Shown here one piece after another: positions 1-6,502 of a DNA stretch of 15,600 nt. Position numbers and translations under genes: made by a program. The stretch is from Paenibacillus sp. (GTDB lineage Bacteria; Bacillota; Bacilli; Paenibacillales; NBRC-103111). Each line of letters opens with the position of its first letter. Position 1 is the stretch's first letter. The notes below the pieces were generated by a model that saw only the letters and a program-made list of their open reading frames with translations, searched no databases and had not been told where the DNA came from. The stretch is taken from positions 1 to 15,600 of the forward strand of contig JARBUQ010000031.1 in the NCBI GenBank assembly GCA_029239545.1. Direction: 5' to 3'.

Positions 1-29
1 CACAGCAAGGCGAACAAACAACGGCTTAA
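1..29 (+). CDS. rpsB: Probable 3' end of rpsB (ribosomal protein S2), partial
   Basis: Only the last eight residues would be inside the window. Reading from base 3 gives QQGEQTTA followed by TAA at 27-29. A Gln/Glu/Thr/Ala-rich tail is in keeping with the variable, acidic C-terminus of bacterial S2. Position supports it too: rpsB directly precedes tsf in Bacillus and most bacteria, and a strong terminator begins 23 bases after this stop. The tail is too short to identify by sequence, so the call rests mainly on gene order. A competing frame (from base 1) stays open to a TAA at 73-75, inside the terminator loop, which makes it less plausible. Confidence 0.45.
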
Positions 30-52
30 TAAATGGGATCCACAAGCAGAAC

Positions 53-95
53 AGGGTGGTTTGAAGGTTACTTAACTTCTCGCCGCCCTTTTTTT
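53..95 (+). terminator. Intrinsic terminator between rpsB and tsf
   Basis: Arm 53-66 pairs with 76-89 over 14 positions: 12 pair (two of them G-U), with two central mismatches, around a 9-base loop. The strong lower part is AGGGTGG against CCGCCCT. A run of seven T (89-95) follows directly. This is a textbook intrinsic terminator. Because no convincing promoter fits between it and the tsf ribosome binding site, tsf is probably reached by read-through, which would set the S2 to EF-Ts ratio. The read-through is inferred. Confidence 0.85.
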
Positions 96-137
96 GAGGC
101 ATAGAGGCAAGACTCAATCTCAAGGAGGTAATATTGG

Positions 138-788
138 ATGGCAGTTACAGCAGCGCAAGTGAAAGAATTACGTGAGAAAACTGGAGCAGGAATGCTTGAT
201 TGTAAGAAAGCATTGGAAGCAGCTGACGGGGATTTGACCAAAGCGTCTGAAATCCTTCGTGAGAAGGGGCTGGCGGCGGCAGCTAACAAAGCAGGTCGTG
301 TAGCAAGTGAAGGGATTGTTGAATCCTACATTCACGCTGGCGGTCGTGTAGGAGTGCTTGTAGAAGTAAACTGCGAAACCGACTTTGTTGCTAAGACCGA
401 ACAATTCCGCACATTCGTAAGAGACATAGCTATGCAAATTGCAGCAACCAACCCTAAATTCGTTCGCCGTGAAGAAGTATCTCAAGCTGAGCTCGACAAA
501 GAGCGTGAGATCTTGAGAAATCAAGCACTTAATGAAGGCAAACCAGAAAAAATCGTGGATAAAATGGTTGAAGGCCGTTTAGGGAAATACTATGAAGAGT
601 TCTGCTTGATGGAACAGCCATTCATCAAAGACCCGGATAAGACAGTATCGGTTCTGTTGAATGAGAAAGTATCCGCAATTGGGGAATTGATCACGATTCG
701 TCGATTCGTTCGTTTCGAGCTCGGAGAAGGCCTTGAGAAGAAAGTAGATAACTTTGTTGAAGAGGTTATGTCACAAGCTCGTTTATAA
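138..788 (+). CDS. tsf: Elongation factor Ts (compact form)
   Basis: EF-Ts is the guanine-nucleotide exchange factor that releases GDP from EF-Tu in the cytoplasm. The protein has 216 residues. The N-terminal UBA-like domain (about 1-55) carries the family signature LREKTGAGMLDCKKAL. The EF-Tu-contacting TDF motif is at 81-83 in ETDFVAK. The C-terminal part (KMVEGRLGKYYEE and onward) is the usual dimerisation/core end. Compared with the B. subtilis protein as I remember it (about 293 residues), roughly 77 residues of the core are missing: the TDFVAK segment joins directly to the second core half. This resembles the short Thermus-type EF-Ts rather than a damaged gene, since the frame is intact and the ends are conserved. 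The ATG is preceded by AAGGAGGT at 122-129. The gene lies between two terminators. Confidence 0.97.
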   Translation: MAVTAAQVKELREKTGAGMLDCKKALEAADGDLTKASEILREKGLAAAANKAGRVASEGIVESYIHAGGRVGVLVEVNCETDFVAKTEQFRTFVRDIAMQIAATNPKFVRREEVSQAELDKEREILRNQALNEGKPEKIVDKMVEGRLGKYYEEFCLMEQPFIKDPDKTVSVLLNEKVSAIGELITIRRFVRFELGEGLEKKVDNFVEEVMSQARL

Positions 789-842
789 TACCATGAAAAA
801 CAAGGAACACGTAGTGTTCCTTGTTTTTCAAAAAAGTGGTAT
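788..842 (+). terminator. Long perfect hairpin terminator after tsf, with outer stem
   Basis: Bases 795-810 and 814-829 are perfectly complementary (16 bp, 17 with T794-A830) around a three-base GTA loop. The descending arm ends in TTTTT, so it can act as an intrinsic terminator in either direction. A second inverted repeat encloses it: ATACCA at 788-793 pairs with TGGTAT at 837-842, leaving an asymmetric AAAAAG bulge. The outer stem begins on the last base of the tsf stop codon. The bases from 843 to the pyrH ribosome binding site show no convincing promoter. Confidence 0.85.
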
Positions 843-905
843 TTGGGGTTCCTGCAAAGACATTGGACATGCTTAGAAATCATACATCACTTTGTGGGCT
901 AAGTT

Positions 906-911
906 AGGAGG
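906..911 (+). promoter_or_regulatory. Ribosome binding site that fixes the pyrH TTG start
   Basis: AGGAGG at 906-911 lies one base before an in-frame ATG (913), which is too close to be used, and seven bases before a TTG at 919, which is ideal. The TTG start also gives an N-terminus (MEQPIYKRIVLKLSGEAL) that matches the B. subtilis enzyme end as I recall it. Confidence 0.75.
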
Positions 912-918
912 AATGAAG

Positions 919-1647
919 TTGGAGCAACCTATATATAAGCGGATCGTGCTGAAGCTAAGCGGTGAGGCACTGGCAGGACAGCAAGGGTATGGTATAGATA
1001 GTGAAATGATCTCCTCCATTGCCGGACAAGTGAAGGCCGTTCACGATTTGAACGTTGAGGTGGCCATCGTAGTAGGTGGAGGCAACATTTGGCGGGGAAT
1101 CGCTGGCAGTGCCAAGGGTATTGACCGGGCGACAGCGGATTACATGGGGATGCTGGCGACGGTAATGAACTCCCTTGCCCTGCAAGACGCATTAGAGCAG
1201 ATTGGGGTTCCTACACGCGTTCAAACCTCTATCACAATGCAGCAAGTAGCAGAACCGTATATTCGCCGTAAGGCGATTCGTCATTTGGAGAAAGGCCGTG
1301 TAGTCATTTTTGCTGCCGGTACGGGCAATCCTTATTTCTCTACTGACACAACCGCAGCCTTGCGTGCTGCCGAGATTGAAGCGGAAGTCATCTTGATGGC
1401 TAAGAACAAGGTAGACGGCGTATACAGTGCCGATCCATTCAAAGACCCAACTGCAGAAAAGTTCGAAGTATTAACGTATATGGAAGTTCTGAACAAGAAT
1501 TTGGGAGTCATGGACTCTACAGCTTCATCCTTATGCATGGATAACAACATTACCTTGATCGTATTCTCTATAACGGAGGAAGGTAATATTAAACGGGTTA
1601 TGCTAGGGGAAAAAATCGGAACGATTGTGAAAGGGAGTATCGACTAA
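919..1647 (+). CDS. pyrH: UMP kinase
   Basis: UMP kinase phosphorylates UMP to UDP with ATP in pyrimidine nucleotide synthesis; bacterial enzymes are hexamers of the amino-acid-kinase fold, usually activated by GTP and inhibited by UTP. The 242-residue product starts MEQPIYKRIVLKLSGEAL (phosphate-binding strand and loop), followed by VVGGGNIWRG and DRATADYMGMLATVMNSLAL, which form the nucleotide and UMP sites. The C-terminal ATP-side motifs FSTDTTAALRAAEI and MAKNKVDGVYSADP are also present. Length and motifs match the family throughout. The start is taken as TTG at 919 from the ribosome binding site; an upstream in-frame ATG at 913 or TTG at 892 is less likely. The stop codon TAA overlaps the frr ATG by one base, which suggests translational coupling. 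Confidence 0.96.
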   Translation: MEQPIYKRIVLKLSGEALAGQQGYGIDSEMISSIAGQVKAVHDLNVEVAIVVGGGNIWRGIAGSAKGIDRATADYMGMLATVMNSLALQDALEQIGVPTRVQTSITMQQVAEPYIRRKAIRHLEKGRVVIFAAGTGNPYFSTDTTAALRAAEIEAEVILMAKNKVDGVYSADPFKDPTAEKFEVLTYMEVLNKNLGVMDSTASSLCMDNNITLIVFSITEEGNIKRVMLGEKIGTIVKGSID

Positions 1648-2201
1648 TGCCGCAAACGATTAAGAAAAACGCTGAAGAGCGAATGGAGAAAGCAATCGGA
1701 TCGCTAAGGAAAGAACTTTCTTCCCTTCGGGCCGGTAGAGCAACACCATCCTTACTGGATCGTGTACAAGTGGAATACTACGGATCGATGACCCCTGTGA
1801 ACCAGTTGGCTAACATCAATACACCCGATTCCCGGACATTGTTGATTCAACCATGGGATAAATCATCGCTTTCCGCTATAGAGAAAGCCCTTATGAAATC
1901 AGATTTGGGACTCACACCTTCCAACGATGGATTGACGATTCGTCTCAGCATCCCGCCTCTTACAGAAGAGCGTCGGGGAGACTTGGTGAAAATGACGAAG
2001 AAATTCGGAGAAGAAGCTAAAGTAGCCATTCGGAACATCCGACGTGATGCCAACGACGATATCAAGAAGTTAGAAAAAAACGGGATTTCTGAAGATGAAT
2101 CTCGACGTCATCAAGAGGATGTTCAGAAAACGACCGATAAGTATATTACTGAAGTAGACAAGGTACTCGTCACCAAAGAAAAAGAAATTATGGAAGTTTA
2201 A
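1647..2201 (+). CDS. frr: Ribosome recycling factor
   Basis: RRF acts with EF-G to split post-termination ribosomes so they can start again. The 184-residue product has the usual length and the two-domain layout. The three-helix-bundle ends are recognisable in SLRKELSSLRAGRATPSLLD near the N-terminus and in the C-terminal helix (VQKTTDKYITEVDKVLVTKEKEIMEV). The small beta domain in the middle carries YGSMTPVNQLANI and the conserved RLSIPPLTEERR. Its ATG overlaps the pyrH stop by one base, and an AAAGGGAG ribosome binding site lies inside the end of pyrH. pyrH-frr is a near-universal pair. A terminator-like hairpin follows ten bases after the stop. Confidence 0.97.
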   Translation: MPQTIKKNAEERMEKAIGSLRKELSSLRAGRATPSLLDRVQVEYYGSMTPVNQLANINTPDSRTLLIQPWDKSSLSAIEKALMKSDLGLTPSNDGLTIRLSIPPLTEERRGDLVKMTKKFGEEAKVAIRNIRRDANDDIKKLEKNGISEDESRRHQEDVQKTTDKYITEVDKVLVTKEKEIMEV

Positions 2202-2211
2202 GTATGAAAAA

Positions 2212-2240
2212 AAGATTCCCCGGTTGAATGGGGGATTTTT
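2212..2240 (+). terminator. Terminator-like hairpin between frr and uppS
   Basis: AAGATTCCCC at 2212-2221 pairs with GGGGGATTTT at 2230-2239 over 10 positions (two G-U pairs) with an 8-base loop; the descending arm ends in TTTTT and then GTCT. The stem is A/U-rich below and four G-C pairs above, with only a short T run, so termination is probably partial. It divides the translation/nucleotide genes from the envelope genes, and the uppS ribosome binding site begins within about ten bases. Confidence 0.6.
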
Positions 2241-2260
2241 GTCTAGTGGGGGAAACAAGC

Positions 2261-3028
2261 ATGTGGAGAAGACTCAAGCGATGGTTGTCCAATCCGGAGG
2301 TAACAACAAAACCGGTCGAAATTCAGCGCGATAACATTCCCGAACATATTGCTATCATTATGGATGGCAATGGACGATGGGCAAAGCGGAGAGGATTGCC
2401 GCGGATTGCTGGCCATCATGCCGGGATGAAGGCGATCAAACGAGTCACCATCGCAGCTGACGATTGGGGGGTCAAGGTATTGACCTTATACTCCTTTTCA
2501 ACTGAAAATTGGAAACGTCCCCCTGAGGAAGTGGAATTCTTAATGAAGCTTCCTCAAGAATTTCTCGCCATTGAATTGGACGAATTGATGCAAAAAAACG
2601 TGCAAGTTCGCATGATGGGTTGGAAAGATAATGTCCCCGCACATACTCTGCAGGCTGTAGAAGAAGCGATAGAACGCACCAAAAACAACACCGGTCTTAT
2701 TCTTAATTTTGCCTTTAATTATGGTAGTCGCCTAGAGATGGTTACTGCTGTTCAGAAAATTGCTGAAGCTGTCAAGGACGGCTTTCTGCGTCCGGATGAG
2801 ATCAATGAGGATATTATTTCTGCCTGTTTATTAAGTGCTGATCTTCCTGATCCTGACATGATAATCCGTACAAGCGGTGAGATTCGCATCAGTAATTTTA
2901 TGCTTTGGCAGATGGCGTATGCAGAGCTGTTTTTTACAGATGTGTACTGGCCTGATTTCAACGAGGAATTATTTACCCAAGCGATCAGCGAGTATCAAGG
3001 CAGAGCTCGAAGATACGGCGGCGTTTAA
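2261..3028 (+). CDS. uppS: Undecaprenyl diphosphate synthase (cis-prenyltransferase)
   Basis: UppS adds eight isopentenyl units in cis to farnesyl diphosphate, making the C55 lipid carrier precursor for peptidoglycan and teichoic acid. The 255-residue product has the catalytic Asp in MDGNGRWAKRRGLPR (D35), the allylic-substrate segment LTLYSFSTENWKRP, the NYGSR segment, and the isopentenyl-diphosphate site RTSGEIRISNFMLWQ followed by FTDVYWPDF. Two positions differ from what I remember of B. subtilis: NYGSR in place of NYGGR, and MMGWKD where an IGD triplet is usual. Neither removes a known catalytic residue. The ATG at 2261 is chosen over an in-frame ATG at 2228 because GTGGGGGA lies just upstream and because 2228 falls inside the hairpin. 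cdsA follows after 40 bases. Confidence 0.96.
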   Translation: MWRRLKRWLSNPEVTTKPVEIQRDNIPEHIAIIMDGNGRWAKRRGLPRIAGHHAGMKAIKRVTIAADDWGVKVLTLYSFSTENWKRPPEEVEFLMKLPQEFLAIELDELMQKNVQVRMMGWKDNVPAHTLQAVEEAIERTKNNTGLILNFAFNYGSRLEMVTAVQKIAEAVKDGFLRPDEINEDIISACLLSADLPDPDMIIRTSGEIRISNFMLWQMAYAELFFTDVYWPDFNEELFTQAISEYQGRARRYGGV

Positions 3029-3068
3029 TCCTGGCAACAATTTGGGGCTTAGAACGGGGGAAGGTCTG

Positions 3069-3860
3069 TTGAAACAAAGAATAATTACTGGTTTGTTGGG
3101 AGCAGCCTTATTCCTTGCTGTTCTTGCCTGGGGCGGTTATGCTTACGGAATATTTATTATGCTGCTTGCTATCATAGGATTGTATGAGTACAACCGGATG
3201 AATGCCATGAATCCGATAGGCATAACAGCTGGGGTCGGCATGATTGGACTGATTCTGCTCTTGTTTCCATGGCAGGAATGGACGGATTGGAACCCAAGCT
3301 GGGAGACGCTGGTTTGGGTTCTGCTCTTTGCTTTGTTCACTATTACGGTAATTTCCAAAAACAAGATGCAGTTGGACTCGGTGGCCCTTCTGTTCGTGGG
3401 TGTAATATACATAGGAAATGGTTTTCATTATATGCTGCTGACACGAATGTTGGATAATGGCTTATATTGGACCTTGCTCTTATGCGTCTGCATAGCTCTG
3501 ACGGATACAGGGGCATATTTCACAGGAAGAATGCTGGGAAGAACGAAGTTATGGCCCTCCATCAGTCCTAACAAAACGATTGAAGGTGCTGTTGGCGGGA
3601 TTGTATTTGCGATAGCTGCTGCAATTGGTTTCTCTTTATACGCCCCGGACTTGCTGTCCATTGGACATGCTGTTAAGATCGGGATTGTTGTTGGTTTGGT
3701 CGGACAGATGGGGGACTTGATTCAGTCCGCGTACAAACGAATTCGCAATATTAAAGATACCGGGTCCTTATTGCCTGGGCATGGCGGAGTGCTGGATCGA
3801 TTCGACAGCTGGTTGATCGTCTTTCCGTTCGTACATTTACTAACCCTGCTTCCGATATAA
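3069..3860 (+). CDS. cdsA: Phosphatidate cytidylyltransferase (CDP-diglyceride synthase)
   Basis: CdsA makes CDP-diacylglycerol from phosphatidic acid and CTP at the membrane, the precursor of all bacterial phospholipid head groups. The 263-residue product is strongly hydrophobic, with about eight membrane segments (the first at GLLGAALFLAVLAWGGY). The family signature is intact: TDTGAYFTGRMLGR from T145, then SPNKTIEG at 166-173 with conserved Ser, Pro, Asn, Lys and Glu. The C-terminal GDLIQSAYKRIRNIKDTG and LLPGHGGVLDRFDS complete the metal/CTP site. The start is TTG at 3069, preceded by GGGGGAAGG at 3056-3064. Longer readings start inside uppS in another frame and lack homology. It sits between uppS and dxr, the normal Bacillus order. 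Confidence 0.95.
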   Translation: MKQRIITGLLGAALFLAVLAWGGYAYGIFIMLLAIIGLYEYNRMNAMNPIGITAGVGMIGLILLLFPWQEWTDWNPSWETLVWVLLFALFTITVISKNKMQLDSVALLFVGVIYIGNGFHYMLLTRMLDNGLYWTLLLCVCIALTDTGAYFTGRMLGRTKLWPSISPNKTIEGAVGGIVFAIAAAIGFSLYAPDLLSIGHAVKIGIVVGLVGQMGDLIQSAYKRIRNIKDTGSLLPGHGGVLDRFDSWLIVFPFVHLLTLLPI

Positions 3861-3887
3861 ACGAGAAGGGGTAAAGGTGGAATACAA

Positions 3888-5033
3888 GTGAAACGCATAG
3901 CGGTATTAGGGTCCACCGGATCGGTCGGTACCCAGACGTTGGATGTAATCGCTCATCACCCGGATCGTTTTCGTCTGGAAGCAATCGCAGCGGGTAAAAA
4001 TGTAGAGCTCATCCTCGAGCAAATCAAGCGTTTCCAGCCCAAATTAGTGTCGATGGCGGACCGTGATTCAGCCGAACGAGTCAAACTCCAGGCAGGACCT
4101 GATGTAAGGGTCGTTTATGGTGAAGAGGGTTTAATCGAAGCTGCCGCTTCTACAGAGGCTGAGCTCGTTGTAACGGCGATGGTTGGCAGTCAAGGTCTTG
4201 GACCTACTATGGCTGCCATTGAAGCAGGCAAGCACATTGGATTAGCTAACAAGGAAACACTTGTTAGTGCGGGTCATCTGGTGACGGCGGAAGCCAGGCG
4301 GCGTCAGGTCAGCTTGCTCCCGGTTGACAGTGAACATTCAGCCATTTTTCAGTGCATGCACAGAGAAGCCGCCGATGAGATTGAGAAAATCGTGCTGACA
4401 GCTTCAGGCGGATCGTTTCGTGATAAAACACGCGAAGAGCTTATTGGAGTTACGGTTCAACAAGCATTAGCTCATCCGAATTGGTCCATGGGAGCGAAGA
4501 TTACCATTGATTCTGCCACTATGGTAAATAAAGGGCTAGAGGTTATTGAAGCTCATTGGTTATTCAATATTGATTATGATCAAATAGAAGTCATTATCCA
4601 TCCGGAAAGCATCGTGCATTCATTCGTGGAATTCAAAGACAGAAGCATTATTGCCCAACTGGGTATGCCGGATATGCGCATCCCGATCCAATATGCCCTT
4701 TCTTACCCGAATCGGCTTCCTAGTCCATCCCGATCACTCGATTTGACCGAGATCAGCCGTTTGAATTTCCGTAAGATGGACTATGAAAGATTTCCTTGCT
4801 TGAGCCTTGCCTTTGCTTGCGGACGTCTCGGCGGAAGTGCTCCTACTGTATATAATGCTGCCAATGAAATAGCGGTTTCTCGATTTTTGCAGGGAGAAAT
4901 TACCTTTCTGGGGATAGAGGAATTAATAGAGCGTGTTGTCGAAAAACATACTCATGTGAATAATCCGGCATTGCAAGAAATTGCTGAATTGGATCAATGG
5001 GCACGTGAGACAGCGGCCAAGCTTAAAGTTTAA
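3888..5033 (+). CDS. dxr: 1-deoxy-D-xylulose-5-phosphate reductoisomerase
   Basis: Dxr catalyses the NADPH-dependent rearrangement and reduction of DXP to MEP, the first committed step of the non-mevalonate isoprenoid route and the fosmidomycin target. The 381-residue product opens with the nucleotide-binding loop LGSTGSVGTQTLD. NKETLVSAG and the divalent-metal ligands D147, E149 (in VDSEHSAIFQ) and E218 (in MVNKGLEVIEAHW) are all present, as is the substrate loop ALAHPNWSMGAKITIDSAT and the HPESIVHSFVEF segment. The start is GTG at 3888 behind AAAGGTGG. It lies in an isoprenoid and lipid block: its product pathway feeds uppS upstream. The gap to rasP holds a long hairpin. Confidence 0.97.
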   Translation: MKRIAVLGSTGSVGTQTLDVIAHHPDRFRLEAIAAGKNVELILEQIKRFQPKLVSMADRDSAERVKLQAGPDVRVVYGEEGLIEAAASTEAELVVTAMVGSQGLGPTMAAIEAGKHIGLANKETLVSAGHLVTAEARRRQVSLLPVDSEHSAIFQCMHREAADEIEKIVLTASGGSFRDKTREELIGVTVQQALAHPNWSMGAKITIDSATMVNKGLEVIEAHWLFNIDYDQIEVIIHPESIVHSFVEFKDRSIIAQLGMPDMRIPIQYALSYPNRLPSPSRSLDLTEISRLNFRKMDYERFPCLSLAFACGRLGGSAPTVYNAANEIAVSRFLQGEITFLGIEELIERVVEKHTHVNNPALQEIAELDQWARETAAKLKV

Positions 5034-5042
5034 ACAAAGGTT

Positions 5043-5115
5043 CTATAGACAGGGCCAAGCTTGTATTCATATAAGGATTAGTGTTAATCTTAGAGCAGGC
5101 TTGTCCAGTCTATGG
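5043..5115 (+). promoter_or_regulatory. Long imperfect hairpin filling the dxr-rasP gap
   Basis: Arm 5043-5064 pairs with arm 5095-5115 over about 21 pairs (including four or five G-U pairs) with one A-A mismatch (5051/5107) and one bulged C (5056). The apical region contains a second hairpin: 5072-5080 pairs with 5085-5092 (8 bp, one bulged G, GTGT loop). No T run follows, so it is not a standard terminator. The structure ends about 14 bases before the rasP ribosome binding site (GAAAGGAAG). Many compensating G-U pairs suggest it acts as RNA. Possible roles are transcript stabilisation, an RNase III-type cleavage site, control of rasP translation, or a decayed miniature inverted-repeat element. 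I do not recognise it as a known RNA family. Confidence 0.6.
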
Positions 5116-5140
5116 GTTGATAGCCCGAAAGGAAGATGTT

Positions 5141-6409
5141 ATGTCACCGCAGGTTATATTTCAAATCGTGCTTCTGTTTTTCGTGTTGGTCACGATTCAC
5201 GAGTGGGGTCATTACTATTTCGCCAAGCGGGCCGGCATTCTCGTCAGAGAATTTGCTATTGGCTTTGGGCCGAAGCTGTTCTCGTTCAAGCGTGGTGAGA
5301 CTCGATATACATTAAGATTGCTGCCGGTTGGCGGATTTGTTCGAATGGCCGGAGAAGATCCCGAGATCGTAAACATTCAACCAGGTCAAACCATAGCAGT
5401 GAAGCTGAATCGCGATAATCAAGTGACTCATATTTATCTGGATCAGTTGGATCAACGATCCAATGTTGTAATGGGAACTGTTGAGAAGATCGATTTGGAT
5501 AAAGATTTAATGGTTCGGTTTGAGGCTGACGGCGGCAGAGAGACTTTCACCGTTGATCCTGCTGCGATGATGGTAACCAAAGGCCAGGAAACTCAGATTG
5601 CGCCTTGGAATCGTCAATTTGGCAGCAAAACCGTTGGGCAAAGAGCGCTGTCCATCTTTGCAGGACCTCTCATGAACTTCATTCTTGCATTTGTGTTGTT
5701 CGTCACGGTCATGTTTTTGGCCGGCATGCCAACGAATGTTAAGATTGAGAAAGTTGAGCCCAACTCACCTGCTTTGCAGGCCGGTATTCAGTCGGGTGAT
5801 ATTATTCAATCCGTTAATGGAACTTCAATAGGAACCTCGACAAGCAAATTAACCGAATTGATCGGGAATTCTGCAGATAAGAAGATGGAATGGATCGTCT
5901 CTCGAAACAGCAATGAAACTCGGATCGAAGTAACTCCTACCAAGAATGCAGACACGGGGCGAATAATGGTTGGAGTTGGATTATCATCTGACAAACGTGC
6001 TACCGGCTTCGGTGAAGCGTTCAGCGGCGGCTGGGAAAACATGCAGCTGGCTACCAAGCAAATTTTGTTAGGCTTCAAGATGCTTGTGCTGGGGCAGTTC
6101 TCTTTGGATGATCTTGGCGGTCCCGTCAGGATGGTCGAGGTAACCAGTGAGCATGCGAATGCTGGGTTGCCGCAATACACATTCTGGGCCGCAGTATTAA
6201 GTCTGTATTTAGGTATCTTTAATTTGCTGCCGGTTCCGGCTTTAGATGGCAGCCGTCTCGTATTCCTTGGCTTTGAAGCCATTCGGGGACGACCAGTCGA
6301 TCCGAATCGGGAGAGCATGGTGCATTTTATCGGCTTTGCCGCACTGATGCTATTAATGCTAGCCGTTACGTATAACGATATTGTTCGATTGATTCGCGGA
6401 GAAGGTTAA
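5141..6409 (+). CDS. rasP: Site-2 protease, zinc metalloprotease RasP/RseP
   Basis: RasP is an intramembrane metalloprotease that cuts anti-sigma factors, leftover signal peptides and other single-span proteins within the membrane. The 422-residue product equals the B. subtilis length as I remember it. The first membrane helix carries the zinc site HEWGH at 20-24, followed by LVREFAIGFGPK. RLLPVGGFVRMAGEDPE is the conserved membrane-associated loop. A single PDZ domain lies after GPLMNFILAFVLF, including PNSPALQAGIQSGDIIQSVNG. The third zinc ligand is in NLLPVPALDGSRL (D369), where Ser replaces the second Gly of the common LDGG. The ATG at 5141 is chosen because the first helix begins there and GAAAGGAAG precedes it; a TTG at 5081 would start inside the hairpin. 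Confidence 0.95.
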   Translation: MSPQVIFQIVLLFFVLVTIHEWGHYYFAKRAGILVREFAIGFGPKLFSFKRGETRYTLRLLPVGGFVRMAGEDPEIVNIQPGQTIAVKLNRDNQVTHIYLDQLDQRSNVVMGTVEKIDLDKDLMVRFEADGGRETFTVDPAAMMVTKGQETQIAPWNRQFGSKTVGQRALSIFAGPLMNFILAFVLFVTVMFLAGMPTNVKIEKVEPNSPALQAGIQSGDIIQSVNGTSIGTSTSKLTELIGNSADKKMEWIVSRNSNETRIEVTPTKNADTGRIMVGVGLSSDKRATGFGEAFSGGWENMQLATKQILLGFKMLVLGQFSLDDLGGPVRMVEVTSEHANAGLPQYTFWAAVLSLYLGIFNLLPVPALDGSRLVFLGFEAIRGRPVDPNRESMVHFIGFAALMLLMLAVTYNDIVRLIRGEG

Positions 6410-6469
6410 TCCCATTAACTTTCTAGGATCGCCTGTTTATCCGCTGTTTTTTTGTTAAGCTTACGATGT

Positions 6470-6488
6470 CCCTTTTCACCGAAAAGGG
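6470..6488 (+). promoter_or_regulatory. Short hairpin abutting the proS ribosome binding site
   Basis: CCCTTTTC at 6470-6477 and GAAAAGGG at 6481-6488 form a perfect 8-bp stem with an ACC loop, ending two bases before AGGAGG (6491-6496). A run of seven T lies upstream (near 6447-6454), preceded only by a weak GGAT/ATCC pairing, so a rasP terminator is not clear. The gap is under 100 bases and has no T-box features. The hairpin could stabilise the 5' end or tune proS translation. Confidence 0.45.
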
Positions 6489-6502
6489 TTAGGAGGATTC
6501 CC

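Noticed and set aside
843..905. Promoter for pyrH (TTGGAC near 864)
   Set aside because: No -10 resembling TATAAT lies at 16-18 bases downstream.
5061..5090. Possible promoter for rasP (TTGTAT, 18 bases, TAATCT)
   Set aside because: Both boxes match consensus poorly and both fall in the long hairpin, whose pairing explains the sequence better.
5141..6409. Loss of activity in RasP because of HEWGH and LDGS variants
   Set aside because: The metal ligands His20, Glu21, His24 and Asp369 are all kept; the changed residues are not ligands.
6410..6502. T-box or proline-responsive leader before proS
   Set aside because: The gap is only 93 bases and lacks a specifier-loop stem and the conserved T-box antiterminator sequence.
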